A stretch of 9,983 nt of DNA from an uncultured Thiomonas sp. (GCA_937927695.1 CALBRU010000036.1:1-9983), one strand, 5' to 3'. Positions 1-6,128 are shown, numbered from the stretch's first letter. Made by a program: numbers and translations. Notes: generated by a model from the sequence alone, not told the origin.

Positions 1-72
1 TCTGGCCTCGACCCGCCGAATTTTCGCTTCGATTCTTCAAGTCCGACAGGCTGCTGGGCGCACCGTGAGGTT
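1..72. other. Flank downstream of dxs, nothing recognised
   Basis: This is the stretch between the left window edge and the end of the extended dxs frame. I read both strands and found no start codon with a ribosome binding site, no convincing gene remnant and no hairpin followed by a T tract. The next gene and any dxs terminator probably lie outside the window. Confidence 0.4.
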
Positions 73-240
73 TCATTCGTTGGCCGCGCGCTGACGGCCT
101 GCGGGATGAAGCAGGGCGGCAAAGCGTTTGCGCACGCTGGCGGCAATGCCCGCGGCGTCCAGCCCGATGTCGGTGGTGATCTGCGCGGGGTCGCCATGTT
201 CCAGCCAGGCATCGGGCAGACCGAGGTTGAGCACCGGAAT
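73..240 (-). pseudogene. dxs: C-terminal remainder of dxs, in frame after the amber stop
   Basis: Reading on through TAG at 241-243 in the same frame gives 55 more codons, ending in TGA at 73-75. The translation begins IPVLNLGLPDAWLEHG and contains GLDAAGI, which matches the normal Dxs carboxy terminus (VLNIGLPD...GLDAAG in the E. coli enzyme, from memory). With one residue at the amber position the full protein would be 637 residues, normal for the family. The TAG lies where Gln would fit, and CAG to TAG is one C-to-T change. I see no ribosome binding site for separate translation of this piece. Confidence 0.88.
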
Positions 241-1986
241 CTAAATACCCGCCGCCTGCAAGGCCTCCAGACAGGCCGAACCGGCCCCGCCACTGACCAC
301 CCCTTCTTCCACGGTGATCAGGGCATCGTGGCTGCTTGCAGCGGCCAGCAGCGCCGCCGTATCGAGCGGTTTCACAAAGCGCATATTGATCACGCTGGCG
401 TCGAACTCTTCAGCCGCCTGTAACGCGGCGTAGAGCACCGGGCCGAAAGCGAGTAGGGCGATGCGCTGCCCGAGCTTGGCGGCACTGGCGCGCCGCGGCT
501 GCGATTTCCCCCAGGGAAGTTCGGTAAGCGCCGTCTGCACGGCAACGCCGGCACCGCTGCCGCGCGGGTAGCGCACAGCCGCAGGACCATTGTGGCGGTA
601 GGCCGTGGTGAGCAGTTGCCGACATTCGTTTTCGTCGGCCGGGGCGAGCACGCTGAGATTGGGTACGCAGCGCAGGAAGGGGATGTCGAAGGCGCCGGTA
701 TGCGTCGCCCCGTCCGCCCCCACCACACCGGCCCGGTCCACCGCGAACATCACGGGCAGATTCTGGATGGCCACATCGTGAATCACCTGGTCGTAGCCGC
801 GCTGCAGGAAGGTAGAGTAGATCGCCACCACCGGCTTCATGCCTTCGCAAGCCAGACCAGCAGCAAAGGTGACTGCGTGCTGCTCGGCGATGCCGACATC
901 GAAATAACGCTGCGGAAAGCGCTCGGCAAACTCAACCAGGCCAGAGCCCTCACGCATGGCCGGCGTAATGCCCACCAGACGCGCGTCGGCTTGCGCCATG
1001 TCGCACAGCCACTGGCCGAACACCTGGGTGAATGTGGGCGGCTTGCCCGGCTTGCCGGGCGCCAGCCCCACGGCCGGATCGAACCGTCCCGGGCCGTGAT
1101 AGGCCACCGGATCGGCCTCGGCCAGCTTATAGCCCTGCCCCTTCTTGGTCACCACATGCAGCAGGATGGGCCCGTGCATGTCGCGCAGATTGTGCAAGGT
1201 GGGAATGAGCGCGTCGAGGTCGTGCCCGTCGATCGGGCCGAAATACTTCACCCCGAGCTCTTCGAACAAAGGCGAAGGCGCCACGAGACCCTTGGCATAT
1301 TCTTCCAGGCGGCGCGCCAGACCGAGCAAAGGCGGCGCGGCGCTGAGCACCTGCTTGGCGGTGCTGCGCGCGGCGGTGAACAGTCCGCCCGACAGCAGCC
1401 CGGTGAGGTGACGATTGAGGGCGCCCACCGGTGGAGAGATCGACATGTCGTTGTCGTTGAGCACGATGAGCAGATCGGCCTCGGGGTGCACGCCAGCGTT
1501 GTTGAGCGCCTCGAATGCCATGCCCCCCGTGAGCGCGCCATCGCCGATCACGGCGACCACGCGCCGTGATTCGCCTTTGCGCTGCGCAGCCAGCGCCATG
1601 CCAAGCGCAGCCGAAATCGAGGTGGACGAATGGGCGGTGCCAAAGGCATCGAACGGCGATTCGTCACGGCGCGGAAAGCCGGAAATGCCGCCCTTCTGCC
1701 GCAGGCCGCGCATGCCGTCGCGGCGACCAGTGAGAATCTTGTGGGCGTAGGTCTGATGCCCGACATCCCACACCAATCGGTCATGCGGGGTGTTGAACAC
1801 GGCATGCAGGGCAATGGTCAATTCCACGGTGCCGAGGTTCGACGACAAATGCCCGCCGGTACGCGACACCGATTGCAAGATGAATTCACGCAGTTCAACC
1901 GCCAGTTGCCGCAGGTGCGCGCGGTCGAGCGCACGCAGGTCTTCAGGCGAGGCGATGCGGTTCAGCAGAGAAAACGAAGCAGTCAT
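241..1986 (-). CDS. dxs: 1-deoxy-D-xylulose-5-phosphate synthase, cut short by an amber codon
   Basis: Dxs condenses pyruvate with glyceraldehyde 3-phosphate, using thiamine diphosphate, to make DXP. This is the first step of the MEP isoprenoid pathway and also feeds thiamine and pyridoxal synthesis. From the ATG at 1984-1986 the product has 581 residues before TAG at 241-243. Visible marks are GGHLSSNLG with the active-site His at residue 46, the thiamine diphosphate motif starting GDGALTGG (148-155) and ending in LNDND (176-180), the transketolase pyrimidine-domain glutamate in GIAEQH (Glu368), His429 in GATHTG, and RYPRG (472-476). Homology begins within a few residues of this ATG. No good Shine-Dalgarno precedes it, so the start could be a little off. 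The frame stays open upstream to 2577, but that part is dsbB read in another frame. Usual Dxs length is about 620-640, so the 581-residue product lacks the end of the C-terminal domain (see the entry at 73-240). Last gene of the xseB-ispA-dsbB-dxs cluster, 41 bp after dsbB. Confidence 0.93.
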   Translation of the reverse strand: MTASFSLLNRIASPEDLRALDRAHLRQLAVELREFILQSVSRTGGHLSSNLGTVELTIALHAVFNTPHDRLVWDVGHQTYAHKILTGRRDGMRGLRQKGGISGFPRRDESPFDAFGTAHSSTSISAALGMALAAQRKGESRRVVAVIGDGALTGGMAFEALNNAGVHPEADLLIVLNDNDMSISPPVGALNRHLTGLLSGGLFTAARSTAKQVLSAAPPLLGLARRLEEYAKGLVAPSPLFEELGVKYFGPIDGHDLDALIPTLHNLRDMHGPILLHVVTKKGQGYKLAEADPVAYHGPGRFDPAVGLAPGKPGKPPTFTQVFGQWLCDMAQADARLVGITPAMREGSGLVEFAERFPQRYFDVGIAEQHAVTFAAGLACEGMKPVVAIYSTFLQRGYDQVIHDVAIQNLPVMFAVDRAGVVGADGATHTGAFDIPFLRCVPNLSVLAPADENECRQLLTTAYRHNGPAAVRYPRGSGAGVAVQTALTELPWGKSQPRRASAAKLGQRIALLAFGPVLYAALQAAEEFDASVINMRFVKPLDTAALLAAASSHDALITVEEGVVSGGAGSACLEALQAAGI

Positions 1987-1996
1987 GATGGGCGAA

Positions 1997-2014
1997 GCGT
2001 GGAACCACGCGTGG
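1997..2014. repeat. Inverted repeat in the dsbB-dxs gap
   Basis: GCGTGG (1997-2002) and CCACGC (2005-2010) form 6-bp arms around AA, and CCACGCGTGG (2005-2014) is itself a perfect 10-bp palindrome. The two pairings compete. It lies 10-28 nt upstream of the dxs ATG on the minus-strand transcript, where a ribosome binding site should be but none is seen. No T run follows, so it is not a terminator. It may be a leader hairpin or chance in GC-rich DNA. Confidence 0.35.
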
Positions 2015-2027
2015 AGCGGAGCCTGAG

Positions 2028-2528
2028 TCAGCGTGTCGGGGGAGAAGCGCGACGCCACATCGCGGCGAGCAGCAGGGCAGACGCCAGAACGAATCCGGCC
2101 GCAGACCAGAACGGCAGCGCCAAACCGAAGACCGAAGGGGTATCGGCGCAAAGCCCATCTGCGCGAAACATCCACGGTGCCCACTGCGTGAGCGGCCAGT
2201 GGTTGATCACCGCAGCCAGCGGGTCTAGGCCGCAGAGCTGCCCTGGGTGCAAAACCAGCCAGATATGCCGGGCGGCAAAACCCAGCCCGACGAGGCCGCT
2301 GAGCACCCCGAAACCCAGCACGACACGCGCCGCGAGCCGAGCATTCGAGCGCATCAGGCTGATAGCGGATAGCGAAAAAATCAACACGCCCAGATAAGCC
2401 AAGCGCTGCAGAATGCACAGAGGACAGGGGGCAAACCCCTTGCGCTGCAGCCAGAGCGCCCCGCCCAGCGTGCCCAGCGCAGTGGCTGCAGCGAGAGCCG
2501 GGAGCGCGCTGGCGTGGCGTTGATTCAT
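2028..2528 (-). CDS. dsbB: Disulfide bond formation protein B
   Basis: Inner-membrane quinone reductase that re-oxidises periplasmic DsbA and passes the electrons to ubiquinone. The 166-residue product shows the family layout. A first hydrophobic segment (about 10-27) is followed by the first redox pair CPLC (Cys35, Cys38) and two more hydrophobic segments (about 42-58 and 66-90). A periplasmic loop carries the second pair (Cys99 in QLCG, Cys127 in GLCAD), and a last membrane segment (about 133-157) is followed by a basic tail. All four catalytic cysteines are present. The ATG at 2526-2528 is preceded by a weak AGAGA-type site. The gene follows ispA by 45 bp and precedes dxs by 41 bp on the same strand, so it is probably cotranscribed. 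No partner dsbA is in the window. Its quinone acceptor carries an isoprenoid tail, which makes the location intriguing, but a functional link is inference. Confidence 0.93.
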   Translation of the reverse strand: MNQRHASALPALAAATALGTLGGALWLQRKGFAPCPLCILQRLAYLGVLIFSLSAISLMRSNARLAARVVLGFGVLSGLVGLGFAARHIWLVLHPGQLCGLDPLAAVINHWPLTQWAPWMFRADGLCADTPSVFGLALPFWSAAGFVLASALLLAAMWRRASPPTR

Positions 2529-2573
2529 GGTGACCGTCTCTTGAGTAGAGGAGGAAATCGAGGTGTGGACGGG

Positions 2574-3563
2574 TCAATGCTCGCGCAACACGATCAGATC
2601 GGCAAGTTCGCGCAAGCGCTGGCTGGCTGCGCGTTGTGGCGGCGGCAGGGCATCGAGTGCGGCTTGCGCCTTGTCGCGCAGACCATGCGCCAGCTTGCGC
2701 GCGGCGTCCAGACCCAGCGCGGAGACGTAGGTGGACTTGTTTTGCTGCGCGTCCTTGCCCGCGGTTTTTCCAAGGGTATGAGAATCGGCAGTGACATCCA
2801 GAATGTCATCCACCACCTGAAAGGCCAGGCCCACGGCGTCGCCATAGGTTTCAAGGGCCGGATACGTTTGCGCCGGATGCGCCGTATCGAATCCGCCGCA
2901 GGCTGCGCCCATCAGCACGCTGGCCTTGAGCAAGGCGCCGGTCTTGCGGCTGTGCATGTGCATCAGATCGTCACCGCTGACCGCGCCTCCGGTCGCAAGA
3001 ATGTCGAGCGTTTGGCCACCGGCCATGCCGTCAGCGCCGGAAGCCCGCGCCAGCAGCGCACACAGCCGCGCCTGCAGCGCCAGAGCGATGTCTGCCTCGG
3101 GCGTCAGCACTTCGTAGGCCAGGGCTTGCAGGGCATCTCCGGCCAGCAGCGCCAGGGCTTCGCCAAATCGCACATGGGTTGTGGGTTGGCCGCGCCGCAG
3201 CACGTCGTCGTCCATGCAGGGCAAATCGTCGTGCACCAACGAATAGGCATGCACCAGTTCCACCGCGCAGGCGGCACGGTCGAGCGCAAGGTCGTCGGCC
3301 TGCACACACTCGCCAGCCGCCCACACCAGCAGGGGGCGAACGCGCTTGCCTCCCATGGCTGCGGCATAGTGCATCGCTTCGTAGAGTTGCGGCACCAGCG
3401 GGTGCTCCGGCGGCACGAAGCGCTCGATCAACTGCTGGGCCCGGGCTTGGTGCTGGTGCAGCCAGTGATCAAAGGATTGGTTGAGCGGCAGCACGCCCGG
3501 TTGAGTGGAGCCCGGTGGCACGCTCTCCAACTGCAGCACCTCAGACACGGTCATCCTCGTCAT
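2574..3563 (-). CDS. ispA: Farnesyl diphosphate synthase (short-chain polyprenyl synthase)
   Basis: Makes geranyl and then farnesyl diphosphate from IPP and DMAPP, feeding quinone side chains and undecaprenyl phosphate. The start could be ATG at 3561-3563 (329 residues) or ATG at 3552-3554 (326 residues). I prefer the first because CGGAACC lies at a usable distance, whereas the second has only GAGG touching the ATG. Numbering from the second start, motifs are GGKRVRP (68-74), the first Asp-rich motif DDLPCMDDD (Asp109, Asp110, Asp115), RRG (120-122), GGQTLD (179-184), KTGALL (204-209), and the second Asp-rich motif DDILD (249-253). The spacing in DDxxxxD is the bacterial FPP synthase type. 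It overlaps the end of xseB by 14-23 bases, so translational coupling is likely. The N terminus is about 20 residues longer than the E. coli protein. The frame extends further upstream only as a shadow of xseB. Confidence 0.94.
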   Translation of the reverse strand: MTRMTVSEVLQLESVPPGSTQPGVLPLNQSFDHWLHQHQARAQQLIERFVPPEHPLVPQLYEAMHYAAAMGGKRVRPLLVWAAGECVQADDLALDRAACAVELVHAYSLVHDDLPCMDDDVLRRGQPTTHVRFGEALALLAGDALQALAYEVLTPEADIALALQARLCALLARASGADGMAGGQTLDILATGGAVSGDDLMHMHSRKTGALLKASVLMGAACGGFDTAHPAQTYPALETYGDAVGLAFQVVDDILDVTADSHTLGKTAGKDAQQNKSTYVSALGLDAARKLAHGLRDKAQAALDALPPPQRAASQRLRELADLIVLREH

Positions 3564-3807
3564 CGGGTTCCGTGTGCAAGGGTTTGATCTGCTCGCCATC
3601 GAGCACCTGAACCTGCTGCTCCACCGCCTGCAGTTTGCCGCGGCAGAACTGCAGCAGCAGATTGCCGCGCTTGTAGGAAGACAGCGTGTCGTCGAGGCTG
3701 AGCTGCCCTCCTTCCATGGCCTGCACGATCTGCTCCAACTCGGCCAGCGCCTGTTCGTAGCTGGCTGGGGCCTGATCGGCATGGCGGGCAGTTTTGGCGG
3801 AGGGCAT
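3541..3807 (-). CDS. xseB: Exodeoxyribonuclease VII small subunit
   Basis: Small helical subunit of exonuclease VII, which with XseA degrades single-stranded DNA in the cytoplasm. The 88-residue product carries the diagnostic opening SYEQALAELEQIV (16-28), then GQLSLDD (34-40) and SYKRG (44-48), with a coiled-coil-like helix to about residue 70 and an acidic tail (EPDDEDD). Length and order match the family (about 80 residues). The ATG at 3805-3807 has no strong Shine-Dalgarno. A TAAAAT -10-like box lies about 27 bases upstream. First gene of the leftward cluster; ispA starts inside its 3' end. The large subunit xseA is not in the window, which is usual. Confidence 0.93.
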   Translation of the reverse strand: MPSAKTARHADQAPASYEQALAELEQIVQAMEGGQLSLDDTLSSYKRGNLLLQFCRGKLQAVEQQVQVLDGEQIKPLHTEPDDEDDRV

Positions 3808-3834
3808 CTTGTGGCGAGGGGATCAAAGGTGTTC

Positions 3835-3840
3835 ATTTTA
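3835..3840 (-). promoter_or_regulatory. Candidate -10 box for the xseB-ispA-dsbB-dxs cluster
   Basis: Read on the minus strand this is TAAAAT, five of six matches to the sigma-70 -10 consensus, placing a start site near 3828 and a short leader before the xseB ATG at 3807. I cannot find a good -35 at 16-18 bp, so the call rests on the -10 alone and on position. Confidence 0.4.
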
Positions 3841-3876
3841 GGCGCGGCATCGCGGCTCGGCGTGAAGCATGGACTC

Positions 3877-3882
3877 TACAAT
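3877..3882 (+). promoter_or_regulatory. Candidate -10 box for the Rieske gene
   Basis: TACAAT within CTCTACAAT is a good -10 match, 60 bp upstream of the Rieske ATG at 3943. No recognisable -35 sits 16-18 bp upstream, so the promoter may need an activator or be weak. The predicted start site falls at the left arm of the inverted repeat at 3889-3904. Confidence 0.4.
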
Positions 3883-3888
3883 CGGCCA

Positions 3889-3904
3889 CTACCTCATTAG
3901 GTAG
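3889..3904. promoter_or_regulatory. Inverted repeat, possible operator
   Basis: CTACCT-CATT-AGGTAG has perfect 6-bp arms around a 4-bp spacer. It sits 6 bp after the TACAAT box, so it would span roughly +1 to +16 of a Rieske transcript. That is a typical place for a repressor site. No regulator gene is adjacent and I do not recognise the motif. Confidence 0.4.
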
Positions 3905-3942
3905 GGGTTCTTTTCAACGAATTGTGGAGGTGCATCGCCATC

Positions 3943-5049
3943 ATGTCCGATCTGAGCATTCGTCTGTCGCAAGATCATTTGCAATTGCCGGTTTCAACCT
4001 ATTTCGATGACGACTTGTTCAAGCTGGAGCAGGAACAGATATTCCGCTCCGGCCCGCGCTATCTCGGACATGAACTCACGGTACCCAAGATCGGCGACTA
4101 CGCCGCGCTCGCCCAGGAAGGTGAAGGCCGCGCGCTGATTCACGGGCCTGAAGGCATTGAACTGCTCTCCAACATCTGCCGCCACCGGCAGGCCGTGATG
4201 CTGCGCGGCATGGGCAGCACGGGCAAGAACATCGTCTGCCCGCTGCATCGCTGGACCTACGGTCTCGACGGTCAACTCGTCGGCGCTCCTCACTTCGAGC
4301 AAGACCCCTGCCTGCATCTGCAAACCTATCCGCTGCAACGCTGGAACGGCATGCTGTTTGAGGACAACGGCTATCCCGTGGCCCAGACCATGGCGCAACT
4401 GGCCGTGCTCAAGGAATTCGATTTCTCCGGCTTCGTGCACGACCACACCGAAATGCACGTGTGCAACTACAACTGGAAGACCTTCATCGAGGTCTATCTG
4501 GAGGACTACCACGTCGTGCCCTTCCACCCCGGGCTGGGCAAGTTCGTCGACTGCAATGTGCTGCAATGGCAGTTCGCGCCGGAATGGAGCGTGCAGACCG
4601 TGGGCGTCCATGAAGGTCTGCAGCACCCGGGCAGCGCGGTGTACAGCAAATGGCATCAGGCGGTGCTCAACTTCCGCTCCGACAAAAAGCTGCCCGAACA
4701 CGGCGCCATCTGGCTCACCCTCTACCCCAACATCATGTTGGAGTGGTATCCGCATGTGCTTGTGGTGTCCACGCTCTACCCGCTGGGCCCGCAGAAAACC
4801 CTGAACATGGTGGAGTTTTTCTACCCCGAAGAAATCGCAGCGTTCGAGCGCGAGTTCATCATGGCCGAGCGCGCGGCCTATATGGAAACCTGCGCAGAAG
4901 ACGACGAAATCGCCGAACGCATGGATGCCGGCCGCAAAGCGCTGTTCGAGCGCGGCGACGACCAGCACGGCCCCTACCAGTCGCCGATGGAAGACGGCAT
5001 GCGACATTTCCACGCCTGGTACCGCGACAAACTGCAGGTTCCAGCCTGA
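3943..5049 (+). CDS. Rieske [2Fe-2S] non-haem iron oxygenase, alpha-subunit type
   Basis: Ring-hydroxylating-oxygenase-type protein of 368 residues; substrate unknown. The N-terminal Rieske domain binds the 2Fe-2S cluster through CRH (Cys79, His81) and CPLH (Cys99, His102). The C-terminal SRPBCC-fold catalytic domain has NWKTF (177-181) followed by EVYLEDYHVVPFHP (183-196), where His190 and His195 fit the mononuclear iron ligands. The bridging acidic residue, Asp in naphthalene dioxygenase, is Glu187 at the equivalent spacing. The third iron ligand is probably Asp320 or Asp321 in CAEDDEI. ATG at 3943 is preceded by GGAGG (3926-3930, spacing 12); a TTG at 3922 would add seven residues but overlaps that site. 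No reductase, ferredoxin or beta subunit is nearby, so electrons must come from elsewhere. The next gene is a sulfurtransferase. Assigning a named substrate, aromatic or quaternary amine, would be overreach. Confidence 0.9.
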   Translation: MSDLSIRLSQDHLQLPVSTYFDDDLFKLEQEQIFRSGPRYLGHELTVPKIGDYAALAQEGEGRALIHGPEGIELLSNICRHRQAVMLRGMGSTGKNIVCPLHRWTYGLDGQLVGAPHFEQDPCLHLQTYPLQRWNGMLFEDNGYPVAQTMAQLAVLKEFDFSGFVHDHTEMHVCNYNWKTFIEVYLEDYHVVPFHPGLGKFVDCNVLQWQFAPEWSVQTVGVHEGLQHPGSAVYSKWHQAVLNFRSDKKLPEHGAIWLTLYPNIMLEWYPHVLVVSTLYPLGPQKTLNMVEFFYPEEIAAFEREFIMAERAAYMETCAEDDEIAERMDAGRKALFERGDDQHGPYQSPMEDGMRHFHAWYRDKLQVPA

Positions 5050-5069
5050 GCGCTATGTAGCCCCCTTTC

Positions 5070-5102
5070 AACCCGCATCGGAAGCCACCATGCGGGTTTT
5101 TG
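5070..5102 (+). terminator. Intrinsic terminator-like hairpin after the Rieske gene
   Basis: AACCCGCAT (5070-5078) pairs with ATGCGGGTT (5090-5098), a perfect 9-bp stem with an 11-nt loop, followed by more T residues (5099-5101). It begins 20 bp after the Rieske stop. The right arm contains the ATG that starts the sulfurtransferase, and the loop contains its GGAAG ribosome binding site, so terminator and translation start share bases. Confidence 0.75.
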
Positions 5103-6010
5103 CTTTATGGTTTCACATCCCCGCCTCAGAACAGACGCTGCGCATCACGTCCTCACACTACACCACCCTGATTACCGCCTCCGAACTGGCCTCACTGCAA
5201 AACGCTTTCATCGTCGACTGCAGTCACGACCTCGCCCAGCCCGAAGCGGGCCAGCAGGCCTATGACCGGGCTCATATTCCTGGCGCGATCTTTCTTCACC
5301 TCGACCACGATCTGTCCGCCCCAAAGAGCGGGCACAACGGTCGGCACCCTCTGCCCGACCCCGATGCCTTCGCAGCCCGACTCGCCCAGCTCGGCCTGCG
5401 CCAAAATCAGCAGGTCGTCGCTTACGACCGTGCCGGCGGCAGCTTTGCCGTGCGCCTGTGGTGGATGCTGCGCTGGCTCGGCCACGACGCGGTGACCGTG
5501 CTCGATGGCGGCTGGCAGGCCTGGATCGCCGCTGGCGGCGCGAGCGAGGGCACGGCGCCAGCGGCCCGCGCGCCGGGCGACTTCAGCCGTCGCCCCACAC
5601 TGGTAGGCGCCGTGCCTGCGCGCGGGGTGCTCGACAACCTGCGCAGCGGCAAGCACCTCGTTCTGGACGCGCGCGCGCCGGAGCGATATGCGGGCGAAGT
5701 CGAGCCGATCGATCCGGTCGGCGGACATATTCCCGGGGCGAAAAACCGCTTCTTCCAAACCAATCTGCAGCCCGACGGAACCTTCAAGTCGCGCGAGCAA
5801 TTGCGCGAAGAATTCACCGCGCTGCTCGAAGACTGGGACCCGCGCGATGTGATCCATCATTGCGGCTCCGGCGTCACAGGCTGCCACAACTTGCTGGCGA
5901 TGACCTACGCCGGCATGGACGGCAGCCTGCTCTACCCCGGCTCCTGGAGCGAGTGGTGCGCCGATCCGGCACACCCCGTTGCAACCGGGCGCACACCCGG
6001 CAAGGTTTGA
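5090..6010 (+). CDS. sseA: 3-mercaptopyruvate-type sulfurtransferase (tandem rhodanese)
   Basis: Transfers sulfur from 3-mercaptopyruvate, or thiosulfate, to an acceptor through a cysteine persulfide. Two rhodanese domains are visible in 306 residues. The N-terminal, inactive one (about 26-150) contains IVDCSHDL, AHIPGAIFL and LDGGWQAW. The C-terminal one (about 170-295) contains VLDARAPERY, GHIPGAKN and the active-site loop CGSGVTG (Cys258), then YPGSWSEW. CGSGVT is the mercaptopyruvate-type loop rather than the CRKGVT type of thiosulfate sulfurtransferases. The only canonical in-frame start between the Rieske stop and the first conserved block is ATG 5090-5092, with GGAAG 5 nt upstream. It gives an N-terminal extension of about 24 residues relative to E. 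coli SseA. Both signals lie in a terminator-like hairpin, so a downstream non-canonical start (CTG or ATT before ITASEL) is an alternative. The gene follows the Rieske oxygenase by 40 bp. Confidence 0.9.
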   Translation: MRVFALWFHIPASEQTLRITSSHYTTLITASELASLQNAFIVDCSHDLAQPEAGQQAYDRAHIPGAIFLHLDHDLSAPKSGHNGRHPLPDPDAFAARLAQLGLRQNQQVVAYDRAGGSFAVRLWWMLRWLGHDAVTVLDGGWQAWIAAGGASEGTAPAARAPGDFSRRPTLVGAVPARGVLDNLRSGKHLVLDARAPERYAGEVEPIDPVGGHIPGAKNRFFQTNLQPDGTFKSREQLREEFTALLEDWDPRDVIHHCGSGVTGCHNLLAMTYAGMDGSLLYPGSWSEWCADPAHPVATGRTPGKV

Positions 6011-6035
6011 TCTGCAACAAGCCCGCCAATACATT
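6007..6035 (+). promoter_or_regulatory. Candidate sigma-70 promoter for the usp pair
   Basis: TTGATC (6007-6012) and TACATT (6030-6035) are separated by exactly 17 bp and match the consensus at four of six positions each. The -35 overlaps the sseA stop codon. Initiation near 6042 would give a leader of about 87 nt for uspA1. This is a match by eye only. Confidence 0.3.
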
Positions 6036-6048
6036 CGAGGAGCAGCAT

Positions 6049-6063
6049 ATGGATCGTGATTGA
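6049..6063 (+). other. Four-codon mini-ORF with a strong ribosome binding site
   Basis: GAGGAG (6037-6042) lies 6 nt upstream of an ATG reading Met-Asp-Arg-Asp and then TGA. The initiation signal is as good as any in the window, yet the reading frame is trivially short. It may be a leader peptide for the usp genes, the stub of a deleted or frameshifted gene, or chance. The 65 bp after it show no protein similarity I can recognise. Confidence 0.3.
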
Positions 6064-6089
6064 GGCTTCTATCCACCGCAATCCCGATC

Positions 6090-6111
6090 AGTTCACCTAC
6101 AGCTCACCTAC
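6090..6111 (+). repeat. 11-bp tandem repeat upstream of uspA1
   Basis: AGTTCACCTAC (6090-6100) is followed directly by AGCTCACCTAC (6101-6111), ten of eleven bases identical. The 11-bp period is about one helical turn, so two protein monomers could bind on the same face. It ends 6 bp before the uspA1 ribosome binding site. Confidence 0.5.
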
Positions 6112-6128
6112 TCTAAACGGAGATCGAT

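Noticed and set aside
1..72. Possible insertion-sequence end or gene remnant next to dxs
   Set aside because: I cannot identify terminal repeats, a transposase piece or a target duplication from this short edge.
592..1569. 325-codon plus-strand ORF opposite dxs
   Set aside because: Antisense shadow of a high-GC gene; no recognisable domain, and the dxs strand is clearly conserved.
1987..2577. Open frame upstream of and continuous with dxs, suggesting a longer or fused protein
   Set aside because: It is dsbB read in another frame; dsbB has all four catalytic cysteines and Dxs homology starts at the ATG at 1986.
3564..3836. Extension of the ispA frame upstream over xseB
   Set aside because: The extra residues are low-complexity, rich in Pro, Arg, Ser and Cys, and overlap the well-conserved xseB.
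3808..3942. Small RNA or riboswitch in the xseB-Rieske divergent region
   Set aside because: Only a 6-bp inverted repeat and two -10-like boxes are seen; no recognisable riboswitch core.
3994..5013. 339-codon minus-strand ORF opposite the Rieske gene
   Set aside because: Its His- and Val-rich composition is that of a mirror of the real gene; no motif or ribosome binding site.
5107..5265. Short plus-strand ORF starting at an ATG just after the terminator
   Set aside because: It lacks a ribosome binding site, overlaps the sulfurtransferase in another frame and shows no known motif.
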